Source: Enterovibrio coralii (GTDB taxonomy: Bacteria; Pseudomonadota; Gammaproteobacteria; Enterobacterales; Vibrionaceae). Taken from it: a stretch of 64,000 nucleotides of DNA. The stretch lies in NCBI RefSeq assembly GCF_001559595.1, contig NZ_LNTY01000034.1:620001-684000 (forward strand), read 5' to 3'. A model generated the notes under the pieces. The model saw only the letters and a list, made by a program, of their open reading frames with translations. It ran no database searches and was not told where the DNA came from. This document shows positions 55,294 to 64,000 of this stretch, in pieces. Both the position numbers and the translations under genes were made by a program. How positions within the stretch are numbered: the first letter of the stretch is position 1; each line of letters starts with the position of its first letter.

Positions 55294-57848
55294 ATGGAAA
55301 AATTGCGTATCGTTGTCGTCGGGAATGGCATGGTAGGACACAGGTTCATTGATGAACTTTGTGACAGAAACTCACACGGTGATTTTGAGATCACAACGTT
55401 TTCGGAAGAACCCAGACTCGCCTATGACCGCGTTCAACTGAGTAGCTTTTTTGCAGGCAAAGCAGCAGATGACTTGATGCTCACGAGTGAAGAGGCTTAC
55501 GACGAAAAAGGCGTTCATTACTTTCTGAACGAGAAGGTGGTTGCGATTCAACGCGAGAACAAGTGCGTGGTAACGGACAAAGGTCGTGAAGTGTTTTACG
55601 ACAAATTGGTGTTAGCAACAGGGTCTTACCCTTTTGTTCCGCCAATCAAAGGCAACGACCAAGCACATTGTCATGTGTATCGCACCATTGAGGATCTTGA
55701 AGCCATTCAAGCCTCAGGTGAAACCAGCCAAGTCGGTGTCGTGATTGGCGGTGGTTTGCTTGGCTTAGAAGCGGCGAACGCTTTGAAACAGATGGGAGTC
55801 GATACCCATGTTGTTGAGTTCGCTCCACGCCTAATGGCTGTTCAATTGGACGAAGGTGGCGGTGACCTGCTCAAAGAGAAAATCGAAGCTCTTGGTGTGA
55901 AGGTTCACACGGAGAAAGCCACGACAGAAATTACTGACGGTGATGAATGTCGCTACAAGCTGACCTTTGCAGATGGCACCGCGCTAGAAACTGACCTTGT
56001 GGTTTTCTCAGCAGGTATCCGCCCTCAAGATAGCCTTGCGAAAGCGCATGACCTCACGATTGGAGAGCGAGGTGGCATCGTTATCAACGATACTTGCCAA
56101 ACCAGCGACGCTGACATCTATGCGGTCGGTGAATGTGCCCTTTGGGAAGGTCGCATTTTCGGTTTGGTCGCTCCCGGTTACCAAATGGCCAAGGTCGCGG
56201 TTTCGCATATCTGCTCTGAAGACGCCGCCTTTAGGGGCGCAGACATGAGCACCAAGCTCAAGCTGCTGGGTGTGGATGTTGCAAGCATTGGTGATGCGCA
56301 AGGCAGCACGCCTGGTGCGCAGTTCTACACCTTTTCTGACGGGATTGAGCAAGTTTATAAGCGCATTATCGTGTCGGAAGACGGCAAAAAGCTTCTCGGT
56401 GCGGTGTTGGTGGGGGATACAGAAAGCTATCCGAACCTGTTACAAACCATGCTCAATGATTTACCACTGCCCGAGTTTCCTTCCGTCCTGCTGCTTTCTG
56501 ATGGTGCAGCGGATGCCGATGCAGGCGCTGCAGGTCTAGCGAATCTGCCGGATACAGCGCAGGTCTGTTCTTGTTACGACGTGACGAAAGGTGACATTAA
56601 AGAGGCGGTCGCTTCAGGTTGCACAACAATGGCAGATTTGAAAGCGTGTACGAAAGCCTCAACAGGGTGTGGCGGCTGTTCTGCGCTGGCGAAACAAGTG
56701 ATGGATACAGAGCTTGCTGCGCTTGGTCACGAGGTGAATAACGATATTTGTGAGCATTTCCATTACACCCGCCAAGAGCTGGTGGATATCGTTCGCATAA
56801 CCAAAGCGAAGACGTTCGATGAGCTGCTAGATAGCCACGGACATGGCTGGGGTGTGACATCTGTAAGCCTGCCATAGGCTCAATTCTGGCGTCTTTCTGG
56901 AATGACTATGTGCTCAAGGAAGAGCATATGGGACTGCAAGACACCAATGATATCTATCTTGGTAACATGCAAAAAGACGGGACCTATTCCGTCGTTCCCC
57001 GTGTTGCTGGCGGGGAAATTACACCTGACAAACTCATTGTTCTTGGTCAGGTTGCGAAACAGTACAACCTCTACACCAAAATCACCGGTGGTCAGCGTAT
57101 CGACTTGTTTGGCGCGCAATTGCATGAACTTCCTGAAATCTGGCGCACTCTCGTCGATGCGGGGTTTGAAACAGGCCACGCCTACGGCAAGTCGGTACGA
57201 ACTGTTAAATCGTGTGTGGGCTCTACCTGGTGTCGTTATGGCGTGGATGACAGTGTTGGCTTCGCCATTGATGTTGAGAATCGCTACAAAGGGCTTCGCT
57301 CTCCCCACAAACTCAAATTTGCCGTTTCTGGCTGCACGCGCGAGTGTGCTGAAGCTCAATCCAAAGACATTGGGATAATCGCCACCGAAAACGGCTGGAA
57401 CCTCTATGTCTGCGGAAACGGCGGAATGCGTCCTCGCCACGCGGATCTCTTTGCCTCGGATTTAGACCGAGAAACGCTAATCAAGTACATCGACCGCATC
57501 CTGATGTTTTATATCCGCACCGCCGACAGACTTCAGCGTACGTCCGTCTGGTTAGAGAACTTAGAAGGCGGATTGGATTATCTGAAACAGGTGGTGATCG
57601 ACGACAAGTTGAACATTGGCGAAGAGCTTGAAAAAGAAATGGCGGCCAGCCTTGGGCAATATCAGTGTGAATGGAAAACCACCATTGAATCGCCAGAAAA
57701 GCTTAAACGTTTCCGTCACTACATTAACAGTGAATTAGCCGACGAGAATTTGAAATACCAAACCGTGCGCGGTCAGCGTATCCCCGCGGTCATTGATGTA
57801 GCAGAAGTAACGCCAGAGCGCATCGATGTCGTCACGGTTGAAAGTTAG
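55294..57848 (+). CDS. nirB: NADH-dependent nitrite reductase large subunit (one-base frameshift)
   Basis: 851 residues once repaired. The FAD/NAD part has VVVGNGMVGHRFIDEL and VVIGGGLLGLEAANALKQ. A BFD-like [2Fe-2S] domain follows (VCSCYDVTKGDIKEA, STGCGGCSA). The siroheme/[4Fe-4S] reductase part has VVPRVAGGEITPDKL, TVKSCVGSTWCRYG and AVSGCTRECAEAQSKD. It reduces nitrite to ammonium. The frame stops after HGHGWG near 56853; one added T gives CDICKPAIGSILASFWNDYV and joins the C-terminal half. It starts 12 bases after cobA with GGAAAGAAG. Confidence 0.94.
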
Positions 57849-57858
57849 GAGAGAGAAC

Positions 57859-58187
57859 ATGATCCAGTGGAAAACGATTTGTCGGCAGGAAGATTTGGTC
57901 AAGAACACGGGCGTGTGTGCACGACTCGGCGAAAGCAAGTGGCCATTTTCCTTTGCGGCCGAACAGATAGCCTCTATGCCATTGATAACTTTGACCCTAT
58001 TGGGAAAGCCAATGTGCTTTCCCGCGGAATAATAGGCTCCATTGGCGACAAGACCGTTATCGCATCGCCTTTGTATAAGCAGCATTTCTGTCTGGATAGC
58101 GGCCAGTGCATTGAAGATGAGGCTGTTTCTATACCAACGTATCCAATCAGGCGTGAAAACGGAGAAATACAACTCGGTATGAAATAA
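57859..58187 (+). CDS. nirD: Nitrite reductase small subunit (one-base frameshift)
   Basis: 109 residues with the NirD Rieske-like fold (MIQWKTICRQEDLVKNTGVC; KQVAIFLCGRTDSLYAIDNF; VLSRGIIGSIGDKTVIASPL). It lacks Rieske cluster ligands, as usual for NirD. The frame changes at GE near 57932-57934; one added A joins GVCARLGE to KQVAIF. It starts ten bases after nirB with GAGAGAG upstream. Confidence 0.9.
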
Positions 58188-58283
58188 GACGTTTTAAACA
58201 CGCACTGAAAACAAATTAAAAATATTTTGCTGAGAATTTTACATTCTCGGTATGGGATTTTATTACTTGATGAGGAAGTCGAA

Positions 58284-59758
58284 ATGTCAGGAAGTGAAAA
58301 GTTCAATATCTTTTCTTTTCAGGGAAAGATGAAAATACTTCACCTTAGTTGGTTTGCGTTTTTTATTACGTTTGTTGTGTGGTTTAACTTTGCGCCACTC
58401 TTACAGTCGGTAAAAGAATCACTAGGATTAACCACAGCAGAAATTAAAACACTCTTGATTTTGAATGTGGCATTTACTATTCCGGCGCGTGTTTTAATCG
58501 GCATGCTAACGGATAAATATGGCCCACGTCTTATCTACTCTTTGTTGCTGGCTGTTTGTTCTATCCCTTGTTTTGTTTTCGCTTTTTCAGACAGCTTTGT
58601 TCAAGCGGCAATCGCCCGATTTGCGTTAGGTCTGATTGGTGCCGGCTTTGTGATTGGGATTCGCTTGGTGTCTGAGTGGTTTCCACATAATGAACTTGGT
58701 ACCGCGGAAGGTATCTATGGCGGTTGGGGTAACTTCGGCTCGGCAGCCGCAGCGTTCACTTTGCCAACGGTTGCCGTGATGTTTGGTGGCGAAGATGGCT
58801 GGCGTTATGCATGGCAATTACCGGTCTGATGAGCCTGTGTTTCTCAATCGTTTTCTATCGCAGTGTTACCGATACCCCTAAAGGCGCAACCTACTACAAG
58901 CCAAAGAATGCAGGGGCGATGGAAGTGACCTCAAAAGGTGATTTCTACTTGCTGCTGGTGATGAAAGTACCAATGTATGCCGCACTTGCTCTGCTGGCGT
59001 GGAAGCTCTCTCCAACAGGTATTGGCATGTTCTCTGATACGACAGTTACTCTCATTTATCTGGGCTTAGCCGCGATTTACCTGTTTGATGTTTCCCAAGT
59101 GTGGAAAGTAAACAAACATGTCTTCGAAAAGCCTGTACCAGAAGTGCATCAGTACAAGTTCAAACAAGTTGCGGTATTGAATGTCCTCTACTTTGCAACT
59201 TTTGGTTCTGAGCTGGCAGTAGTTTCTATGCTGCCACTGTTCTTTGCGGAGACCTTTGAGCTTACGCCTGTGGTCGCAGGTATGGTGGCGTCAGCGTATG
59301 CCTTTATGAACCTGATGTCGCGCCCGGGCGGTGGCTGGTTGTCTGATAAATTCGGTCGCAAACCGACGCTGCTTATCCTGACGGCAGGTCTTGCAGTGGG
59401 TTACTTTGTGATGGGCTTGGTCGACAGTGCATGGCCAGTTTGGCTGGCAGTGATTGCTGCGATGGGCTGTTCTTTCTTTGTGCAATCTGGCGAAGGCGCG
59501 GTGTTTGCAGCAGTGCCTCTGATTAAACGTAGAATGACAGGTCAAATTGCGGGTATGACAGGGGCTTACGGTAATGTTGGTGCAGTTACTTATCTGACTA
59601 TTTTGTCGCTGGTGGAATACAGCACCTTCTTCTATATCATTGCGGGCACTGCGGTCATCGGCTTTGTGACACTACTCTTTATGGAAGAGCCATCTGGGCA
59701 AATCGCAGAAGTGAACGACGATGGTAGCATTACCATGATTGACGTGGCGAAAGCATAA
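58284..59758 (+). CDS. narK: Nitrate/nitrite MFS transporter NarK-type (one-base frameshift)
   Basis: A 12-span MFS protein of 491 residues once repaired. The nitrate-porter motifs are WFAFFITFVVWFNFAPLL, ALGLIGAGFVIGIRLVSEWF, EGIYGGWGNFGSAAAAFTLP and the second signature GMTGAYGNVGAVTYLT. The frame stops after WRYAWQLPV at 58811; one added A gives WRYAMAITGLMSLCF. It starts at ATG 58284 after GATGAGGAAG. It provides uptake of nitrate for NasA and possibly nitrite export. Confidence 0.92.
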
Positions 59759-59761
59759 CGG

Positions 59762-61591
59762 ATGAAGCCAGAAAACCTTTCTACATCGGCGTTGGAGACA
59801 ACGCCGAACCTATCTAAAGGGAAGCCTACTGGGGAGGAACATAGCGTTGCTTCCCAGCTTGTCGTTCAAGCGGGCGGGTATTCTATTGCGGGTATCAAAC
59901 CACCCAATCAAGACGCTTTTGCTGTTTGTATTCCAAAGAAAACCCACGTGCTCAAACACAAGGGCGTTGTAGCGGCCATTGCAGATGGGGTGAGTTCCAG
60001 CAATGTTAGCCAGAAAGCCAGTGAAATGAGTGTCACGGAGTTTATCAACGACTACCTCGATACGTCGGCGACATGGAAGACACGTGATGCGGCGGGAAAG
60101 GTGCTGCGCTCTTTGAATCAATGGCTTTATCACCATGGGCAACAAGCGGGCAGTGCATCGAATGCGATGGTCGCCGCCTTTGGTGCCGTGGTCATCAAGT
60201 CCAATACGGTGCACCTTTTTCACGCAGGCGATTGTCGGGTCTACCTTTTCCGGCAACATCTTCTAAAGCAAATCACGGAAGACCATCGGCGTTATACCCA
60301 CAAGAAAACCCATTACCTCACACGTGCGTTGGGAATCGATAGTCACCTTAACGTGGATTATCAATCGGTCGGGATTGAAGCTGGTGACTGGCTGATGATG
60401 ACAACCGATGGTATTCACGATGCCTTATCCTTAGAGGCGTTAACGTCGCTTCTTAATGAAGCCAAAAACAAGGCAGGCGAAGCCAAGCCCGACCTTGAAG
60501 AGATTTCGCGCGCGTTAACTGACGCAGCTCTTGACGCTGGCAGTGACGACAACGTCACGTGTCTTTTGATGTCGGTTGACAGTGTTCCTCCTCCAACACT
60601 GGATGAAGCATTACAAGATATCGACGGACGACGAATACCGTCAGTGTTGAAAGAAGGCCAGCAGATTGATCACTACCGCATTGCCAGAGTGATGCACAGT
60701 GGTAGTCGTAGTCATATCTATCTTGCAAGAAGCGACCTAGACGGTAAGCAGTACGTACTCAAAATGCCGTCACAGAACTTTGCCGATGATCCAGTTTATC
60801 TCTCTGGCTTTGTTCAAGAAGGCTGGATAGGTGAACAAATAAAACAACGCGGTGTGATGAAAATACACCCGAGATCGCGCCACTCTCCGTTTCTTTACCA
60901 TGTGTGTGACTATGTGGAAGGGGTAACCCTCAGGCAGTGGATGTTAGACAATCCAAGACCCACATTAACGGAAGTGCGTACCTTGGCAAAAGGTGCAATT
61001 CGCGCCATGCGCGTACTCCAACGTATGTCTGTTGTGCACCGAGATATCAAGCCCGACAACCTGATGGTAGATAAAGACCTCAATGTCACGCTTATTGACT
61101 ATGGTACGGCGCAGGCAGGAGGCATGGGAGAATTAGCGGGCCAACGTGAAGAGTCTTATGCGGTTGGCGATTTAAACTACGCCGCACCTGAGTATTTAAA
61201 AGGGAATGCAGCAACGACGGAATCCGATGTATTTTCGCTTGGTGTGTCAATTTACGAGGTGCTAACGGGGCATTTGCCTTACAAGGCGGTGAATGCGTCG
61301 AATCCTAACGCGTCGTCCCGAGGGAAATATGTTCCTGCCACGGTTTACCGACCCGATATTCCAGATTGGTTTGATGCTGCATTGAAAAAGGCCTGCCATT
61401 CCATTCCTTCTGCCCGTTACAAAGTATTGTCTGAGTTCGAACAGGATTTGAAGAAACCGCCAGCAGGTTTCAAAACACAGCAACAAAGCCTCCCTCTTAT
61501 TGAAAAAGACCCGCTGACGTTTTGGAAAGGACTCAGCGCGTTTCTGTTTGTGTTGGTAATGGTTCTCTGCGGGTTATTGGTGTCGCGCTAG
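59762..61591 (+). CDS. Bifunctional PP2C phosphatase / Ser-Thr protein kinase
   Basis: A 609-residue fusion. Residues about 35-280 are a PP2C phosphatase (PPNQDAFAV, IADGVSSSN, HAGDCRVYLF, MTTDGIHDAL, GSDDNVTCL). Residues about 300-570 are a Hanks-type kinase: Lys334 in YVLKMPS, Asp428 in VVHRDIKPDNLM, Asp446 in LIDYGTAQ (DYG for DFG), and LNYAAPEYL...DVFSLGVSIYEVL. A membrane span at the C-terminus (FLFVLVMVLCGLLV) anchors it with both domains in the cytosol. It starts three bases after narK, so it belongs to the nitrate operon and may control the transporter or enzymes. Confidence 0.9.
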   Translation: MKPENLSTSALETTPNLSKGKPTGEEHSVASQLVVQAGGYSIAGIKPPNQDAFAVCIPKKTHVLKHKGVVAAIADGVSSSNVSQKASEMSVTEFINDYLDTSATWKTRDAAGKVLRSLNQWLYHHGQQAGSASNAMVAAFGAVVIKSNTVHLFHAGDCRVYLFRQHLLKQITEDHRRYTHKKTHYLTRALGIDSHLNVDYQSVGIEAGDWLMMTTDGIHDALSLEALTSLLNEAKNKAGEAKPDLEEISRALTDAALDAGSDDNVTCLLMSVDSVPPPTLDEALQDIDGRRIPSVLKEGQQIDHYRIARVMHSGSRSHIYLARSDLDGKQYVLKMPSQNFADDPVYLSGFVQEGWIGEQIKQRGVMKIHPRSRHSPFLYHVCDYVEGVTLRQWMLDNPRPTLTEVRTLAKGAIRAMRVLQRMSVVHRDIKPDNLMVDKDLNVTLIDYGTAQAGGMGELAGQREESYAVGDLNYAAPEYLKGNAATTESDVFSLGVSIYEVLTGHLPYKAVNASNPNASSRGKYVPATVYRPDIPDWFDAALKKACHSIPSARYKVLSEFEQDLKKPPAGFKTQQQSLPLIEKDPLTFWKGLSAFLFVLVMVLCGLLVSR

Positions 61592-61608
61592 CCTTTACAC
61601 GCTTAATG

Positions 61609-62235
61609 TTAACGCTGCGCTGTCAGTGCGAGTGCCAGTCCTGCACCCAAAAATGTCGTGCCGAATGTTCTCGGTAACCATCGAGACGCCACGACAGTTT
61701 TTGAGCGCGTGATCAGTTTGACACCCCAGTACCCGTAGGCAGTTAAGCAAGTGATAGAGCAGGCGATAAATGTCATCACCAACAGCGTAAATTGCGGCAG
61801 AAGAGGTTGGTCAATCGTCAAAAACTGGGGGAAAAGGGCAGTGGTAAACACAATCGCTTTCGGGTTAGTTAACGCTACTAGTATACCTTGCAGGTAAAAA
61901 TTTCGGCGTTTGCTGACCTTGCGTGTGTCGACATCATCGATGGAGATCTCCATCCCATTGCGCCAGATCTTGATGCCAAGGTACATTAGGTATAACGCCC
62001 CCAAGGTTTTTATCACCATGAAAGCAGTCGCTGAACTCAGCACCAGCGCACTCAAGCCCAACACCGAAAAGCTCGACATGATAAACAGGCCAGTGACGTT
62101 ACCGGCAATCGTGTAGAGCGAGCGTTTCCAGCCAGCTCGCAGCGAATGAGTCATTACCAGCAAAATCGCTGGACCAGGAGATGCAGCAGCAAGAAACGCA
62201 ATAGATAAAAATGCCAACCAAGTTTCAATACTCAT
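61609..62235 (-). CDS. LysE/RhtB-family amino-acid exporter
   Basis: 208 residues from ATG 62235 (AAGGAG seven bases upstream), with five or six membrane spans. The family signature is AFLAAASPGPAILLVMTHSL near the N-terminus, followed by LGALYLMYLGIKIWRNG and ALTNPKAIVFTTALFPQFL. The family exports amino acids or homoserine lactone-like compounds; the substrate is unknown. The frame extends 16 codons further upstream without support. It is convergent with the kinase gene; no clear terminator lies in the 17-base gap. Confidence 0.88.
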   Translation of the reverse strand: MSIETWLAFLSIAFLAAASPGPAILLVMTHSLRAGWKRSLYTIAGNVTGLFIMSSFSVLGLSALVLSSATAFMVIKTLGALYLMYLGIKIWRNGMEISIDDVDTRKVSKRRNFYLQGILVALTNPKAIVFTTALFPQFLTIDQPLLPQFTLLVMTFIACSITCLTAYGYWGVKLITRSKTVVASRWLPRTFGTTFLGAGLALALTAQR

Positions 62236-62491
62236 CGCGCTGCTCCTTGTCGTTTTCTCCCCTTTACAAACTACCTTGGCCAAACAAGGGATTCAACGTG
62301 AAGTTTTAGCGAATCTTTGCGTTGTCATCGAGAATTTAAAAAGTGACAAATTCATCATCAATTGCGAGACCTACGTATTAAAACAGAGCCGCAGATAGAG
62401 TTAATGCCTCCATTTTCTCCAATCATATTGTTATTGATGAGATTGAAAATAAAAATACGAATGCTTATCAATAAATGGAGTGGATTTAAAA

Positions 62492-64000
62492 ATGTACGGA
62501 AAATGGATGTCAGTTGTTGGGGCTGCGATGGTGTTATCTGGCTGCCCAGCAATCAAGGAAGGGAAGCTAGATTTACCTGTCGAAGGCCTGCGTTATCAAT
62601 CGGGGTTTCTAAAGGGAACAACCGGTGAAGACGGGTCTTTTCATTACGTTCAAGGGGAAAAAATTCAGTTCTTCTTAAACGGAACCAAACTGAAAAAAGT
62701 GAAAGGGCGAAAAGAAGTGTCATTCGCCAAGCTGTCGCGTGAGACAGACCTGCGTGAAGACAAATCGCTCCGCGTGTTAAAGGGGCTTCTTGCGATGGAT
62801 ACGGACGGTGATATGTATAACGGCATCCTTATTGAACCTGAGCATGGAAAAGTGCGCAAAGGAAAAAAGGCTCAAGCCAAATTTGACGCTATTGCGGCTC
62901 AAACGGGTGATGCTAAAACCTACGCCTTTATTCACTGGGCAACGGCCGAACAACACATACAGATGGCCGCGGGTAACCACCACACACTCGGATTGAGTGA
63001 AGAAGGTAAGCCATTCAGCTTTGGTGAAAACTACGGCGGTTTTGCTTATGGTGAAGATCCCAATCGATACTGTGATGGGGAAATGCGCACAAAACTTGGA
63101 CGTGCGTCTGACTTATACCTACCCGCAGGTACAGAACTGGTCACCGAACCAAAAGAGGGTCTGACTGAAGCGGAAGGTGAGTGCTACGTCGAGTTGCTGA
63201 ACGAGCGTTTGTATGGGTTATCGAACCCTTATACCGCGTGGGTCGACATTGATGGCGTGGCGTTCAAGTCCATTTCGACTGATCAAATCGATGGCACCAT
63301 GGTGACAGAAGATGGACGTTTGTTCGTGTTTGGCCCAAACAACCGTGGACAGCTTGGTGTGGGTAATGAAGACACGATTGATGTGCCTGTTGAGGTTGAG
63401 CTTCCTGATGGAGAACTCCCGGCGTTTGCAACCAGCGGCAGTGCGAGTGTTTATGTGGTCACGCGCTCGGGCAAAGTCTATTCAGCGGGTGACAATGGGA
63501 ACCTACAACTCGGTCGTATCGATGACAAAGACGACGATCAAAATACCTTTGGATTAGTGCATATTCCCGATGACGAGTTCATCGTTTCCGTCGCGATCCG
63601 CGACCACCACGTATTCGCACTGACGGCTGAAGGGGATGTGTATTCTTGGGGTAATAATGCCCGTGGTGGCGAGTTGGGCGATGGAACGGTGAATCAAGAT
63701 CGTTCTGAGCCGAAAAAAATCCTTGAAGGGAAAAACATTGTCGCTGTCGAAACAGGGGCGGATTATGGTTTAGCCGTAGATGCTGAAGGCACAGTGTATG
63801 GTTGGGGCAGCAATGACTACGGTGCTCTTGCCCAAGGCACACCAGAGCCTAACAGTGCAAATACCCTTTATAAAATCAACGACATTACCTCTCTTCCTAT
63901 ACCTGAAATCATTGAAAATCTTCTGCCAGAAAAGCTAGGTGGTGACCGCATCGTTGCTTTCCAAGGAGGCTCTCGGAATGCGCATGGGTTAACACTCGGC
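62492..64000 (+). CDS. Lipoprotein with RCC1-like beta-propeller repeats (3' truncated)
   Basis: Open from ATG 62492 (GGAG ten bases upstream) to the window end, at least 503 residues. The signal peptide ends in the lipobox VLSGC. Residues about 30-125 form a domain with YQSGFLKGTTGEDGSFHYVQ and LLAMDTDGDMYNGIL. After it come RCC1-type repeats: LFVFGPNNRGQLGVGNEDT, VYSAGDNGNLQLGR, VYSWGNNARGGELGDGTV, VYGWGSNDYGALAQGT. RCC1 propellers are protein-binding platforms. A lipid-anchored bacterial one is probably on the outer membrane or surface. No partner is known here, and the C-terminus is not visible. Confidence 0.8.
   Translation, partial: MYGKWMSVVGAAMVLSGCPAIKEGKLDLPVEGLRYQSGFLKGTTGEDGSFHYVQGEKIQFFLNGTKLKKVKGRKEVSFAKLSRETDLREDKSLRVLKGLLAMDTDGDMYNGILIEPEHGKVRKGKKAQAKFDAIAAQTGDAKTYAFIHWATAEQHIQMAAGNHHTLGLSEEGKPFSFGENYGGFAYGEDPNRYCDGEMRTKLGRASDLYLPAGTELVTEPKEGLTEAEGECYVELLNERLYGLSNPYTAWVDIDGVAFKSISTDQIDGTMVTEDGRLFVFGPNNRGQLGVGNEDTIDVPVEVELPDGELPAFATSGSASVYVVTRSGKVYSAGDNGNLQLGRIDDKDDDQNTFGLVHIPDDEFIVSVAIRDHHVFALTAEGDVYSWGNNARGGELGDGTVNQDRSEPKKILEGKNIVAVETGADYGLAVDAEGTVYGWGSNDYGALAQGTPEPNSANTLYKINDITSLPIPEIIENLLPEKLGGDRIVAFQGGSRNAHGLTLG

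Noticed and set aside
1-64000. CRISPR array, insertion sequence, prophage or integron
   Set aside because: No regular repeat-spacer pattern, transposase, integrase or phage structural gene is visible.

Overview
The window is chromosomal DNA of a marine gammaproteobacterium, most likely a member of the Vibrionaceae. Pointers are the tolB-pal-cpoB-nadA order, the yciI-yciA-yciB-trpABCFDGE-rnm-yciO-rluB-yciK-sohB-yciN-topA order, and a trp control region with a TrpR operator plus a WWW leader peptide. A Grimontia/Enterovibrio/Photobacterium-type genome is my guess; the sequence alone does not settle the genus.

Layout. 1-4.5 kb: end of the Tol-Pal envelope operon, nadA and a bile-acid-symporter-family permease. 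4.5-12.7 kb: a complete dimethylsulfoniopropionate (DMSP) catabolic cluster, with dddT-dddB-dddC on the minus strand and dddR and dddD on the plus strand. 12.7-17.5 kb: dbpA, a UPF0149 gene, a tRNA-Ser gene followed by a duplicated tRNA 3' end, yehS and a second DEAD-box helicase. 17.5-21.4 kb: a reduced yhf operon (yhfZ-yhfY-php-yhfU-yhfT). 21.5-28.5 kb: a second tRNA-Ser copy, an E. coli-type dGTPase, a 37-residue membrane protein, ppaC, an outer-membrane barrel, a MarR regulator and cardiolipin synthase. 28.9-34.5 kb: an NSS transporter with a TyrR-box-like site, RNA-modification genes and yciI/yciA/yciB. 34.6-42.5 kb: the trp operon, headed by a Thermotoga/Bacillus-type DAHP synthase and controlled by a TrpR operator and a transcription attenuator. 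42.5-51.2 kb: rnm, yciO, rluB, yciK, sohB, yciN and topA. 51.3-61.6 kb: a nitrate/nitrite assimilation cluster (nasA divergent from cobA-nirB-nirD-narK-PP2C/kinase) with two facing sigma-54 promoters and an NtrC-like site between them. 61.6-64 kb: a LysE-family exporter and the start of a lipoprotein carrying RCC1-like repeats.

How genes work together. DddT would import DMSP. DddD would release dimethyl sulfide and a 3-hydroxypropionate product. DddB and DddC would convert that through malonate semialdehyde to acetyl-CoA. NarK, NasA, NirBD and CobA (siroheme for NirB) form a nitrate-to-ammonium route under nitrogen control. The DAHP synthase commits carbon to the shikimate pathway in the same transcript that makes tryptophan.

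Caution. Fourteen sites across eleven protein genes, plus the first tRNA-Ser copy, each look one base short. Nearly all lie in or beside a short homopolymer, and restoring one base gives an intact family-length product. I read these as sequencing or assembly errors, so each such gene is annotated once over its full span with the break noted.
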